Source of the DNA: an uncultured Gemmatimonadales bacterium
GTDB lineage: Bacteria; Gemmatimonadota; Gemmatimonadetes; Gemmatimonadales; GWC2-71-9
Assembly (NCBI GenBank): GCA_947259405.1
Contig: CAMYLY010000001.1
Coordinates: 124,001 to 188,000 of the forward strand
Direction: 5' to 3'
DNA: 64,000 nucleotides
Shown here: in pieces, positions 46,851-55,986 of the stretch
How the letters are laid out: each line of letters starts with the position of its first letter
Position numbering within the stretch: the stretch's first letter is position 1
Translations under genes and position numbers: made by a program
The notes under the pieces: generated by a model
The model's input: only the letters and a program-made list of their open reading frames with translations
What the model was told of the DNA's origin: nothing
Database searches by the model: none

Positions 46851-47704
46851 GACTCACCGTCCGCGAAGCGTTGCTCTCATTCCAGCGCGCACCGATCCTC
46901 TCGACCCTCGCCATCACGACGATCGCCTTCGCGCTGTTCGTGCTGGGACTGTTCGGCCTCGTTGCCATCAACCTGCAACAGGCGTTGACCGGTGTGGAGG
47001 AGCGGGTCGAGATCGTGATGTATCTCTCCCGTGGCACGCCCATCGAGGTGGTCACGGTCGCGATCGGGGATATCCAGAGCTTTCCAGAGGTCGAGTCAGT
47101 GATCTATGTGTCCCAGGAAGAAGCGCTCTCTCGAGCGCGAGAGGAATTGACCGAGTTCCAGGGTGTCTTCGAAGATCTGGAGATCAATCCGCTTCCGCCG
47201 TCCTTGGAGATTCGGCTGAAACCTGGGTTCCGCGATGCCGAATCCGCGGCGGCGGTCGCGAACAGACTCGAGGGGTTCCGGTTTGCCGAGGACGTGCGTT
47301 TCGGCCGCGAGTGGATCGAGAAGCTAGATCGGCTGCGCAACATCGCGGCGGTCGTCGGCCTCACGGTGGGGTTTGGCTTTATGGCTGCGGCCGCGATCAT
47401 CATCGGGACGACGATCCGGATGACGGTCTTGGCCCGACGCCGCGAGATTCAGATCATGCGGTTGGTTGGGGCCACGAATGGATTCGTGCGACGCCCGTTC
47501 CTGTTGGACGGTGCGGTTAAAGGTGTCCTCGGTGGCGCCGTTGCCCTCCTCCTCAACTATGCCGCCTTCGCGGCCGTGAGCCGCGCCTTGTTCACCGCGA
47601 CGTTCTTCACCTTAGGTCAGGGAGCCTTGTTCGTCTTGTTTGGAATGCTGATGGGCCTCACCTCCAGCGCCATCAGCGTTGGCCGTCATCTGTCGCGCAT
47701 ATGA
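46847..47704 (+). CDS. ftsX: cell-division protein FtsX
   Basis: 285 residues with four transmembrane segments: residues ~20-42 (ILSTLAITTIAFALFVLGLF), and three in the C-terminal half (~170-195, ~220-245 and ~255-278). Between the first and second is the periplasmic domain of about 120 residues (VEIVMYLSRGTP, PEVESVIYVSQEEALSRARE) that recruits EnvC. GTG start inside the ftsE stop codon. It shares ATGA with the EnvC-like gene, as expected for a physical complex. Confidence 0.94.
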   Translation: MRLTVREALLSFQRAPILSTLAITTIAFALFVLGLFGLVAINLQQALTGVEERVEIVMYLSRGTPIEVVTVAIGDIQSFPEVESVIYVSQEEALSRAREELTEFQGVFEDLEINPLPPSLEIRLKPGFRDAESAAAVANRLEGFRFAEDVRFGREWIEKLDRLRNIAAVVGLTVGFGFMAAAAIIIGTTIRMTVLARRREIQIMRLVGATNGFVRRPFLLDGAVKGVLGGAVALLLNYAAFAAVSRALFTATFFTLGQGALFVLFGMLMGLTSSAISVGRHLSRI

Positions 47705-48897
47705 GAACGCGCGCGCCACTCGCCTGCCTCGCGGTGATGCTGTTCGCGGCCCCTATCCCAGGGTCCGCGCAGCAGTCCATTACCCGCCAGATCCGGAGTT
47801 ACCAAGCTCGGCTCGACAGCATTCGCAACGAGCGTGAAAGCCTCGAAAGCCAGCTTCAGACCCTGACGGCCCAAGTGCGGACCCTCACGGTCGAGCTCGA
47901 CAACATCGAGCAGCAGAAATCCATCACGGGGCGGTTGGTCAACGAACTGGACCGCCAAATGTCGACGATGAACTCGCAGGTCGACACGATCACCCTCGAG
48001 CTGCTGTTGACGCAGGACGCCTATGCGGAGAAGCGGGCGATCCTTCAAGCGCGGCTCGTGGAGATCTACAAGCGTGGGCAGCTGTATGCCTTCGAAGCCC
48101 TCCTCGCTGCCGACAGCTTCGGTGAACTCGTAAGCCGATACAAATACCTGTACCTGGCCTCCCGACAGGATCGGGCGCTCGTCGGCGAGGTGGAGGACCT
48201 TCGCGACCGCATTGCCGGCACACGGACGCAATTGGTGAGCATGCAGTCGGCCCTCACGGATCGCCACGACGAACGAAGCCGCGAGCTCAACCGCTATCAA
48301 TCACTGGAGCGGCAGCGGCAACTCCGGCTGCGCAACGTTCGGGGTGCGCAGCAGATCACCGCAACCCGCATGGATTCCCTGGCCCGAGACGAAGACCGGA
48401 TGGTGGAGTTGCTGGCGGCGCTCGAACGCGCGCGCTTGGCTGCCGGAGAGAGCCTCGTGGACGCGTCCATCACCACGGAGGACTTGGGTGGGCTCGATTG
48501 GCCGGTCCAGGGCGGGGACGTCATCTACGACTTTGGGGACGCTCGAGGGCCTGACGGGACGACGATCACGTATCAGGGGATCGGGATTGGCGTCCCCGTG
48601 GGTACCGAGGTCCGGGCCGTCGCGGACGGGCAGGCCGTGATCGTCGGTCCGTTCGGCACGTACGGGCTGACCGTCGTTCTCCATCATGGCGGCGGCATCT
48701 ACACGAATTACCACTACCTGTCCATCATCAATGTCCAGCAGGGACAGTTCGTGCCTCAAGGCGCCGTCATTGGGCAATCTGGGGGCTCCACCAGCGATCA
48801 CGGACCCCACATCGAGTTCCAGCTCAGGCAGACCACCCAAGGCAACCCGATTGCCTTGGACCCGCTTAATTGGCTCCGACGCCAGCGCAACCGATAG
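47701..48897 (+). CDS. EnvC-like murein hydrolase activator (coiled coil plus degenerate LytM domain)
   Basis: 398 residues: signal peptide (ACLAVMLFAAPIPGSAQ), a long coiled coil at about 25-245 (QARLDSIRNERESLESQLQT...), then a LytM/M23 domain at about 285-390. The zinc site is lost: the usual HxGxD is YQGIG (Tyr and Gly replace His and Asp) and the usual HxH is HIE. It therefore activates amidases rather than cutting peptidoglycan itself, as EnvC does. Start coupled to ftsX. Confidence 0.9.
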   Translation: MRTRAPLACLAVMLFAAPIPGSAQQSITRQIRSYQARLDSIRNERESLESQLQTLTAQVRTLTVELDNIEQQKSITGRLVNELDRQMSTMNSQVDTITLELLLTQDAYAEKRAILQARLVEIYKRGQLYAFEALLAADSFGELVSRYKYLYLASRQDRALVGEVEDLRDRIAGTRTQLVSMQSALTDRHDERSRELNRYQSLERQRQLRLRNVRGAQQITATRMDSLARDEDRMVELLAALERARLAAGESLVDASITTEDLGGLDWPVQGGDVIYDFGDARGPDGTTITYQGIGIGVPVGTEVRAVADGQAVIVGPFGTYGLTVVLHHGGGIYTNYHYLSIINVQQGQFVPQGAVIGQSGGSTSDHGPHIEFQLRQTTQGNPIALDPLNWLRRQRNR

Positions 48898-48931
48898 GGA
48901 CACCCCACGGGCCGTGCCATCCGGCCCCATC

Positions 48932-48960
48932 TTGCCGAATCATACAAACGTTTGTATTAT
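48932..48960 (+). promoter_or_regulatory. promoter of the tetR-efflux operon
   Basis: TTGCCG (48932-48937), a 17-bp spacer and TATTAT (48955-48960). The ATG is 5 bases after the -10 box, so the mRNA probably starts at the start codon. The operator palindrome (48942-48957) covers the spacer and the first half of the -10 box. Confidence 0.65.
48942..48957. promoter_or_regulatory. operator palindrome for the TetR regulator
   Basis: ATACAAACGTTTGTAT is a perfect 16-bp inverted repeat lying in the promoter, 8 bp before the tetR start. AT-rich palindromes of this size are usual TetR-family targets. Bound repressor would block RNA polymerase, giving autoregulation of tetR and the pump genes. Confidence 0.7.
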
Positions 48961-48965
48961 AAGAG

Positions 48966-49568
48966 ATGGTCGATGCTGTGGAAGCCAGGATTCTGGCTCA
49001 GGCTCGCGATCTCTTTGCCGAGTCTGGGTACGCCGGAACGTCGGTTCGCGCGATTACGGCAGCGGCGCGGGCCAACCTCGGGGCGGTCACCTACTACTTC
49101 GGGTCGAAGCGCGAACTCTACAAGGCGGTGCTCGCTGACGAGGTAGCACCCCTGCGGGAGGCCGTCTCGGCCGTAGCGCAGGGGCCAGGGTCGCCACTCG
49201 AGCGCATCGAGCAGATCATCCGGACCTTCTTTGCGCACCTCCAGCAACATCCCGCCCTGCCCCGCCTCATCGTCCAGCAGCTGGCAACGTCGTCGGACAT
49301 TCCGGACGTTGCGCGCTCCGCGTTGATCAACAACCACCGCACGATCGCCAGCGTGATCGCTGAAGGTCAGACCGATGGGAGCATTCGAGCGGGAGATCCG
49401 AGACTCATGGCACTGAGTATCGGGTCACAGCCAATGATGCTTTCGCTGATGCGAGACGTGTTGACCCGTGCCGTCGACATCGATCAGTCCGATCCCACCA
49501 CGCGAACTGCCCTTGTCGACAGCGTCGTGCAGTTCGCGGTCGCTTCTCTGCGGACGGCTGCCCCATGA
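48966..49568 (+). CDS. TetR/AcrR family repressor
   Basis: 200 residues. A TetR_N helix-turn-helix at about 5-52 (ILAQARDLFAESGYAG then TSVRAITAAARANLGAVTYY then FGSKRELYKAVL). The helical ligand-binding C-terminal domain has motifs of the CecR type (PRLIVQQLATSSDIPDVARS). It heads the efflux operon and overlaps tolC by 4 bp. It probably represses its own operon through the palindrome upstream and releases it when it binds a pump substrate. Confidence 0.9.
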   Translation: MVDAVEARILAQARDLFAESGYAGTSVRAITAAARANLGAVTYYFGSKRELYKAVLADEVAPLREAVSAVAQGPGSPLERIEQIIRTFFAHLQQHPALPRLIVQQLATSSDIPDVARSALINNHRTIASVIAEGQTDGSIRAGDPRLMALSIGSQPMMLSLMRDVLTRAVDIDQSDPTTRTALVDSVVQFAVASLRTAAP

Positions 49569-50908
49569 AGCCGGCGTTCGCCGTCGCCATGGCGACACTG
49601 CTGGTAAGCCCGGTCGTCGAAGGCTACGCGCAGGACACCGACTCCTCGCTGACCATCGTCGCCGCGGTCCGACAGGCGTTGGCCGTGCATCCGGGCATGC
49701 GAGCCGCCGAGGCCGCGACGCGCCAGGCCAGCGCCAGGGTCGGCGAGTTCACCGCCGACCGGTTTCCCTCGCTCGCCGTCGACGGCTCACTCATGCGGTA
49801 CCAAGAGCCAATGCTGGTCGCGCCGATACACGCTCTCGATGCCACACAGGTGGAGTTCAACCAGACCTTGATCCAGGGGGCCGTGCGACTTGGCTACACG
49901 CTGTGGGATGGCGGAGCGCGGGGGGCGGCCATCGACGGTGCGCGAACCCGTGAAGCGGTAGCGTGGAGTCAGTACGACGTGACGGCAATGGACGTGACGA
50001 TGGAAGTTGCGGACGCCTACCTGCGCGTGTTGTCCGCGAGCGAGATGCTGGCGGCGCACGACGACGGGCTTGCTGCCCTGCGCGTCGAGCGCGACCGCGC
50101 GCAGCGGTTGTTCGCCGAAGGTGCGGCGGCGGCGATCGAGGTGTTACGCGCGGAAGCGGCGATCGCGGACGCAGAGGCCGAGCGCGCAACGGTGGAGATC
50201 GAACTCGAGAACGCGCAGCATCACCTGGCTCGCGTCCTGGGCATTGAGCCGGAGGGTTTCAACCCCCAAGACCTGCGTGCCATCACACTGCGTGACGAGT
50301 CGATCCCCAATCGCGACACCGTCGCGGGACGGTCGAGCGCATCGAACCTCGACTTGCAGTTGGCGAGCCGCGCAGTTGATGCCGCCACATGGCGGCGCAA
50401 GGCGGCCACGTCGAGTTGGTTCCCGCGCTTGGATCTGATCGGCGGCTACCTGCTGTTCGGGAGTGCGGCCGGGAACTTCACGGCGGAGTGGAACGCGGGT
50501 CTCCGAGTGTCGTACCCGTTGTTCGTCGGGGGGCGGCGGAACCGTGCCGTGGATGCCGCCTCGGCTGACGTGGACGCGGCCCAACACCGATACGACGCGG
50601 TGGTGCTGCGGATCGATGAAGCGGTCGATCGCGCGGTGGGAGCCGCGCGCGAGCTTCGCGCGCGCGTCCGAGCGCTCACGCGATCCGTCGAGCACACTGC
50701 GGAAATCGCGCGCATCGAACAGCTCGCCATCGAAGCGGGCTCAGGGACCCAGGCCGAGTTCCTTCGGGCGCAAGCCTCCTTGCGACGTGCCCGGGCGCTT
50801 TTGGCCCAAACGCGTCATCGCGAAATCGCCTCGCGAATCAATCTTGCTCGGCTGGCGGGCGAACTCGACGTCGCGTGGCTTGAACGAGAGTTGGAGTCCA
50901 TCCCATGA
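49565..50908 (+). CDS. TolC-like outer-membrane efflux protein
   Basis: 447 residues, signal peptide (FAVAMATLLVSPVVEGYAQ), then the OEP repeat pattern twice: ALAVHPGMRAAEAATRQASA with QTLIQGAVRLGYTLWDGGAR in the first half, and the matching WNAGLRVSYPLFVGGRRNRAV in the second. The long helices pack into a periplasmic tunnel. Likely the outer-membrane channel for the ABC pump encoded next. Overlaps tetR and hlyD by 4 bp. Confidence 0.9.
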   Translation: MKPAFAVAMATLLVSPVVEGYAQDTDSSLTIVAAVRQALAVHPGMRAAEAATRQASARVGEFTADRFPSLAVDGSLMRYQEPMLVAPIHALDATQVEFNQTLIQGAVRLGYTLWDGGARGAAIDGARTREAVAWSQYDVTAMDVTMEVADAYLRVLSASEMLAAHDDGLAALRVERDRAQRLFAEGAAAAIEVLRAEAAIADAEAERATVEIELENAQHHLARVLGIEPEGFNPQDLRAITLRDESIPNRDTVAGRSSASNLDLQLASRAVDAATWRRKAATSSWFPRLDLIGGYLLFGSAAGNFTAEWNAGLRVSYPLFVGGRRNRAVDAASADVDAAQHRYDAVVLRIDEAVDRAVGAARELRARVRALTRSVEHTAEIARIEQLAIEAGSGTQAEFLRAQASLRRARALLAQTRHREIASRINLARLAGELDVAWLERELESIP

Positions 50909-51897
50909 ATCCGAGAGTACGCATCGTGTTGGGCATCGTCGTGGTTGCCGCCATCCTGGTTGCGGTGTTCGCGCGTGGACGGGGCGAGGAGACCGCGGTC
51001 ATCGCCTCAGGCACGGTCGAGACTACGGAAGCCGCCCTGGGGTTCCTCACGGCTGGCCGGATCGACTCCATTGGTGTGCAGGAAGGCGCCACAGTCGCCC
51101 AAGGTGACCAACTGGCCTGGCTGGATGGCGATGCCTTGGAGGCTAGCCGCCAGGCTGCGGCGGCGCAGCTTCGGTCCGCGCGGGCGCGCCTTCAAGAGCT
51201 GGAGGCAGGGTTCCGCAGTGAAGAGGTTGCACAGGGACGCGCCGCTCTGAGGGCCGCCGATGAACGACTTGCCGATGCGCGCCGCGAGGCTGAGCGGGCC
51301 GAGCGGCTGTTCGAGGGTGGGGCAATTTCCGAACAGCAGCGGGATCGCGCTGCGACCGCGCTCGAAGTCGCCGCTGCCGAGCAATCTCGAGCGGCCGAAC
51401 AAGCGCTCTTGTTCGAGCGCGGGTATCGCAGCGAGCAAGTGGCGACGCAGCGCGCGATCGTCGCTCAGGCTGAGGCGAGCCTAGCGCAGGTAGACGCACA
51501 ACTCGCTCACACCGTCATTGTGGCTCCATTCGACGGGACCGTGACGGTTCGGCACCGTGAGCCAGGCGAGGTCGTGGGTGCTGGAGTCGCCGTTCTGACC
51601 GTGCGAGATCCGAGCGACCGATGGGTCCGGATCTACGTGCCCGAGAACCGGGTTGGCCAGCTGTCGCTCGGCCAGCCAGCGACGATCACCGCCGACGCAT
51701 ACCCTGACGCACAGTATGACGGGACAGTGACATTCATCGCTGACGAAGCGGAGTTCACCCCACGGAACGTCCAGACCAGTGAAGAGCGCGTGAAGCTCGT
51801 GTTTCGCGTAAAAGTGCGAATCAATACCGCGGCGGCCGATGCCCTGAAGCCCGGCCTTCCAGCCGATGTCCGAATGGAGACGCCGCGGGAGCGGTGA
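50905..51897 (+). CDS. HlyD/YbhG-like membrane fusion protein
   Basis: 330 residues. An N-terminal anchor (IVLGIVVVAAILVAVFA) is followed by a barrel-sandwich/lipoyl half motif (GRIDSIGVQEGATVAQGDQLAWLDG). A helical hairpin of about 110 residues follows (RSARARLQELEAGFRSEEVAQ onward), then the second lipoyl half (HTVIVAPFDGTVTVRHREPG) and a beta-barrel region. It bridges the inner-membrane ABC permeases and TolC. It overlaps tolC by 4 bp; the ATPase gene starts 1 bp after it. Confidence 0.92.
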   Translation: MNPRVRIVLGIVVVAAILVAVFARGRGEETAVIASGTVETTEAALGFLTAGRIDSIGVQEGATVAQGDQLAWLDGDALEASRQAAAAQLRSARARLQELEAGFRSEEVAQGRAALRAADERLADARREAERAERLFEGGAISEQQRDRAATALEVAAAEQSRAAEQALLFERGYRSEQVATQRAIVAQAEASLAQVDAQLAHTVIVAPFDGTVTVRHREPGEVVGAGVAVLTVRDPSDRWVRIYVPENRVGQLSLGQPATITADAYPDAQYDGTVTFIADEAEFTPRNVQTSEERVKLVFRVKVRINTAAADALKPGLPADVRMETPRER

Positions 51898-51898
51898 G

Positions 51899-52825
51899 GT
51901 GACCTCGCCGGCTGTCCAACTCCATGGTCTCTCCCGCCGATTCGGTGACGAAGACGCCGTACGTAGTCTGAGCTTCGATGTGGCACCAGGCGAGTTGTTT
52001 GGTATCGTCGGCCCCGACGGCGCGGGCAAGACCACGACCTTGCGGATGCTCGCGGGGATCCTGCGACCCACTGCGGGTGACGGTCGGATTGCCGGCATCA
52101 GCGTCCGCGACGATCCGGAGGCCGTGAAGCCACACATCGCGTACGTCGCGCAACGGTTCGGGTTGTACACAGATCTCACGGTGCGCGAGAACATCGACTT
52201 CTATGCAGACCTCCACGGCGTACCGAAGGCGGACCGGGCGGGGCGCTACGACCGCCTCTACGCCTTCTCCGGTCTCGGCCCATTTGCGATGCGGCTTGCT
52301 GGACAGCTCTCGGGCGGGATGAAGCAGAAGCTCTCGCTGTGTTGTGCACTGGTGCACCAGCCCGCGGTCATGATCCTGGATGAACCCACGTTCGGCGTCG
52401 ATCCCATCTCCCGTCGCGACCTTTGGCTCATCATTCACGAGATGGTAGCGAGCGGCACGACCGTTGTTGTTTCCACGGCCTATCTCGACGAAGCGGAGCG
52501 GTGCGACCGCGTCGCCATGCTCCATCACGGGCAGGTGGTCGCCCTCGACCACCCAGACGCGCTCCGCGACTCGCTGCGGGGCCGACTGATCGCTGTTACG
52601 GTCGACCGTCCACGCGAGATACGCGACCTCATCCGCCGGATGCCCCAGGTACGCCAAGCGGCCCTGTTCGGGACGACGCTGCACGTCATCGTCGAGCGCC
52701 CCAACGATCACGCTCACATCGAGCACGCCCTATCCAAGACCACCGAGTCCTTTCAACTCGTACAACGCGAAGCGTCGCTCGAGGATGTGTTCATGGATCT
52801 AACGCTCCCCACTCACGATGCCTGA
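51899..52825 (+). CDS. ABC transporter ATPase (first of pair)
   Basis: 308 residues from GTG at 51899, which keeps a ribosome site GGGAG in the end of hlyD. Walker A GPDGAGKTT, signature LSGGMKQKLSLCCAL, Walker B VMILDEPTFGVD, and the D/H-loop STAYLDEAERCDRVAML. In E. coli the homologue YbhF is one polypeptide with two ATPase halves; here the first half is its own gene. An in-frame ATG at 51866 is possible. Confidence 0.93.
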   Translation: MTSPAVQLHGLSRRFGDEDAVRSLSFDVAPGELFGIVGPDGAGKTTTLRMLAGILRPTAGDGRIAGISVRDDPEAVKPHIAYVAQRFGLYTDLTVRENIDFYADLHGVPKADRAGRYDRLYAFSGLGPFAMRLAGQLSGGMKQKLSLCCALVHQPAVMILDEPTFGVDPISRRDLWLIIHEMVASGTTVVVSTAYLDEAERCDRVAMLHHGQVVALDHPDALRDSLRGRLIAVTVDRPREIRDLIRRMPQVRQAALFGTTLHVIVERPNDHAHIEHALSKTTESFQLVQREASLEDVFMDLTLPTHDA

Positions 52826-53756
52826 GGCGATCGAGGTCGCCGGCCTCACCCGTGCCTTTGGCGATTTTGTCGCCGTTGATCACGTCACGTTCAACGTGAC
52901 CCATGGAGAGATCTTCGGTTTCCTCGGTCCCAACGGAGCTGGCAAGACCACGACCATCAAGATGCTGACGGGCCTGCTTCGTCCCACCACCGGGCGCGCC
53001 AGCGTCGCCGGTCATGACGTGGTCCGCGATCCGTACGAGCTTCGAGCACGCATTGGCTACATGTCACAGCTCTTCTCGTTGTATGGCGATCTCACCGTGC
53101 TCGAGAACATCGCGCTGTTCGCCGGTCTGTACGGGGTGCGCGGCGCTCGGTTCGCCGCGCGCCGCGACTGGATTCTCGCGATGGCCGATCTCGAGCCCCA
53201 TCAACACCGACGCACGGCAACCCTGCCACTCGGATGGAAGCAGCGACTCGCTTTGGGGTGCGCGGTCTTGCATGAGCCGGAGATTCTGTTTCTGGACGAG
53301 CCCACGTCGGGGGTGGATCCATCCGCGCGACGGCGGTTCTGGGATCTCATCTACGATCTCGCAGCGGCTGGCACGACGGTCATGGTCAGCACGCACTACA
53401 TGGAAGAGGCCGAACACTGCCATCGCTTGGCACTCATGAACCGCGGTCGCCTCATCGCGCTCGATCGACCCGCAGCGCTCCGGAACCTGCGGCACGACCC
53501 CTTATTCGAACTGTCGACCGACACACCGGCCCGCGCCGTAACCGTACTGGAGCAGTCGGAGGACGTGATCGATGCCGCGTTGCACGGTCGCCGGGTCCAC
53601 GTTACGGTCGGGCGTGCGGATTGGGCCGACACCGGCATCCCTGCCGCGCTCTCCGCCGCTGGCGTGAGCTGTGACTGGGTACGCCCCATCGTGCCCTCAC
53701 TCGAGGACGTGTTCGTGTCGCTCGTCCGTCGTGAAGGCGGAGCTCCGACGGAATGA
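52818..53756 (+). CDS. ABC transporter ATPase (second of pair)
   Basis: 312 residues with Walker A GPNGAGKTTTIKML and Walker B ILFLDEPTSGVDPSARRRFW. The signature loop is LPLGWKQRLALG instead of LSGG, the known form of the second half of YbhF-like pumps, so this protein probably forms a composite site with its partner. It overlaps the previous gene by 8 bp and shares ATGA with the permease gene. Confidence 0.93.
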   Translation: MPEAIEVAGLTRAFGDFVAVDHVTFNVTHGEIFGFLGPNGAGKTTTIKMLTGLLRPTTGRASVAGHDVVRDPYELRARIGYMSQLFSLYGDLTVLENIALFAGLYGVRGARFAARRDWILAMADLEPHQHRRTATLPLGWKQRLALGCAVLHEPEILFLDEPTSGVDPSARRRFWDLIYDLAAAGTTVMVSTHYMEEAEHCHRLALMNRGRLIALDRPAALRNLRHDPLFELSTDTPARAVTVLEQSEDVIDAALHGRRVHVTVGRADWADTGIPAALSAAGVSCDWVRPIVPSLEDVFVSLVRREGGAPTE

Positions 53757-54871
53757 AGCTCCAACGCGTGACCGCCATGGCGCGGAAAGAGGCGATACAG
53801 CTTCGCCGAGATCCACGGTCGCTTGCCCTGGCGTTCATCCTCCCGTTCGCGCTCATCATCTTCTTCGGTTACGCGATCACCTTCGACGTGCGCAACATCG
53901 AGCTCGGGATCCTCGACCAAGATCAGTCGACGGCAAGCCGCGCGCTCATCCAGGCGTTCGAAAGCTCCGGATACTTCCAGGTGGTCGAGTCGTACGCGCG
54001 CCGCGGCGAGGTGGACGTCTCTCTCGAACGTGGCGCCGTCCGTCTGGCGTTGACCATTCCCCCCGACTTCCAGGCCGACCTGATGACGGGCCGTGATGCC
54101 CCGATCCGCGTTGTGCTTGACGGCAGCGACGCCAACACGGCGACCATCGCACAGAATTACGCGACCGCCATCATCGATCGTTTCACGATCACCCAGAGCC
54201 CAACTGACCCCAATCGGCTCTCGCCACCAATCACGCCCGAGTCGCGCGTCTGGTACAACGAGACCTTGGAGAGCCAAAACACCATCGTGCCGGGGCTGGT
54301 TGCCGTCATCATGTCCATCATCGCCGCGATGCTCACTGCGTTGACGATCGCTCGGGAGTGGGAGCGGGGCACGATGGAGCAGCTGGCGGCGACGCCCGTG
54401 GGTCGAGCGGAGGTCATCCTCGGGAAGCTGATTCCATACATCGGAATCGGGCTGGCCGACGTGGCGCTGGCAGTGGGCGCGGGCATCGTGGTCTTCGGTG
54501 TGCCCTTCCGAGGCAGTCTCCTTCTTCTGACGGTCCTCACCCTGCTCTTCCTGGTGGGCGCGCTCGGATTGGGCATGTTCATCTCCGCCGCAGTGAAATC
54601 GCAGGTCCTCGCCACCCAGGCCGCGATTCTCGCCACCTACCTGCCCGCGCTGCTCCTATCCGGATTCATCTTTTCGATTGCCACGATGCCGACGGTGCTG
54701 CAAGGCCTCACGTACGTCATTCCGGCGCGCTACTACGTAAGCGTGACCAAGGGCGTATTCCTCAAAGGCGTCGGCGTCGACGAGCTTTGGCCCAACGCGA
54801 TCGCGATGATCCTCTTTGCCGCGGTCGGCCTCGGACTCGCCCTGCGCGCCTTTCGCAAGGAGATCGCGTGA
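53753..54871 (+). CDS. ABC-2 type permease (YbhS-like)
   Basis: 372 residues. An N-terminal helix (LALAFILPFALIIFFGYAIT) is followed by a large periplasmic loop (~45-175) and five more helices: ~180-200, ~220-245, ~255-285, ~290-312 and ~345-365 (GLVAVIMSIIAAMLTALTIA, LLLSGFIFSIATMPTVLQGL). DUF3533-like ABC-2 exporter. Starts inside the ATPase stop codon. Overlaps the second permease by 4 bp (GTGA). Confidence 0.92.
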   Translation: MKLQRVTAMARKEAIQLRRDPRSLALAFILPFALIIFFGYAITFDVRNIELGILDQDQSTASRALIQAFESSGYFQVVESYARRGEVDVSLERGAVRLALTIPPDFQADLMTGRDAPIRVVLDGSDANTATIAQNYATAIIDRFTITQSPTDPNRLSPPITPESRVWYNETLESQNTIVPGLVAVIMSIIAAMLTALTIAREWERGTMEQLAATPVGRAEVILGKLIPYIGIGLADVALAVGAGIVVFGVPFRGSLLLLTVLTLLFLVGALGLGMFISAAVKSQVLATQAAILATYLPALLLSGFIFSIATMPTVLQGLTYVIPARYYVSVTKGVFLKGVGVDELWPNAIAMILFAAVGLGLALRAFRKEIA

Positions 54872-55986
54872 GGATGCCTTCACGAGCGCGCATCATCGAG
54901 CTGGTGCGTAAGGAATCGCGGCAGCTCCTACGCGACCCACGCTCCCGTATCGCGATGTTCGTGGCGCCGGTGATCCAGCTGATCATCTTCGGGTACGCGG
55001 TGAACACCGACATTCGCAACACGCGGACGCTTGTCGTCGACCACGATCGGACCTCGGAGTCCCGGGCCCTGATCGACGCGTTTGCCGCCAGCGGCTACTT
55101 CTCCATCGTCCACCGGTCCACCCGATCACGAGATATCGTTCGACGGCTCGATGGGGGTGACGCGACCGTCGCCATCGAGATCCCGGCCGGCTTCGCGTCC
55201 GACGTCGGCACAGGGCGGGCCACGACCGTGCAGATCATCGTCGACGGGACGGATTCCAACACCGGCACGATCGCCATGGGATATGCCCAGCAGATCGCCC
55301 GCGCCTTTGCCGCACAACGGCGCGCAGCACTGGCGAGCAGCGCCGTCTCGCTGCGTATGCGCGCCTGGTACAATCCCGACCTCGAGAGTCGCGCATATAA
55401 CGTTCCCGGTGTCATCGGGATACTCGTGCTCCTGATGTGTTTGTTGCTCACGTCACTCGCGGTCGTGCGTGAGCGGGAGCTGGGCACACTGGATCAGCTC
55501 ATGGTGAGCCCGCTCACCCCCACCGAACTGATGCTGGGCAAAACCATTCCCGTGGCAGGCGTGGCCCTGATCGATCTCGTGGTGATCACGGCCGTGGCGA
55601 TTCTCTGGTTCGACATCCCGTTCCGCGGCGCACCCCTCGTATTATTTCCTGCGGCACTCCTCTTCATTCTGGCCGGACTGTCCATCGGACTCCTAATCTC
55701 GACGGTGTCCAAAACGCAGCAGGAAGCCTTCATGGTGATGTTTCTGTTTCTGCTGCCGGCAATCATCCTGTCTGGGTTCTTCTATCCGGTGAGTTCGATG
55801 CCGGTCGTTTTTCAGTGGCTGACAATCGTCAATCCGGTGCGACACTTTCTCGAGATCGTGCGGGCGGTCTTTCTAAAGGGCGCAGGATACTCCGCTCTGT
55901 GGTCGCAATACCTGATTCTGGCATTCCTGGCGTTGACGACTCTCCGATATGCGGTGACGCGGTTTCCGAAGACCCTTGGGCGCTGA
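54868..55986 (+). CDS. ABC-2 type permease (YbhR-like)
   Basis: 372 residues. The same architecture as its neighbour, from which it probably arose by duplication: FVAPVIQLIIFGYAVNTDIR at the N-terminus, a ~130-residue loop, then VIGILVLLMCLLLTSLAVVR and the final FLLPAIILSGFFYPVSSMPV. GTG at 54868 has AAGGAG just upstream and overlaps the previous stop; ATG at 54874 is possible. Last gene of the efflux operon. A longer frame back to 54358 is antisense-like and was rejected. Confidence 0.92.
   Translation: MRMPSRARIIELVRKESRQLLRDPRSRIAMFVAPVIQLIIFGYAVNTDIRNTRTLVVDHDRTSESRALIDAFAASGYFSIVHRSTRSRDIVRRLDGGDATVAIEIPAGFASDVGTGRATTVQIIVDGTDSNTGTIAMGYAQQIARAFAAQRRAALASSAVSLRMRAWYNPDLESRAYNVPGVIGILVLLMCLLLTSLAVVRERELGTLDQLMVSPLTPTELMLGKTIPVAGVALIDLVVITAVAILWFDIPFRGAPLVLFPAALLFILAGLSIGLLISTVSKTQQEAFMVMFLFLLPAIILSGFFYPVSSMPVVFQWLTIVNPVRHFLEIVRAVFLKGAGYSALWSQYLILAFLALTTLRYAVTRFPKTLGR

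Noticed and set aside
54358-54867. In-frame extension of the second ABC-2 permease upstream to 54358
   Set aside because: It lies in another frame of the first permease gene and is Arg/His-rich; GTG 54868 has a good ribosome site and the overlap typical of this operon.
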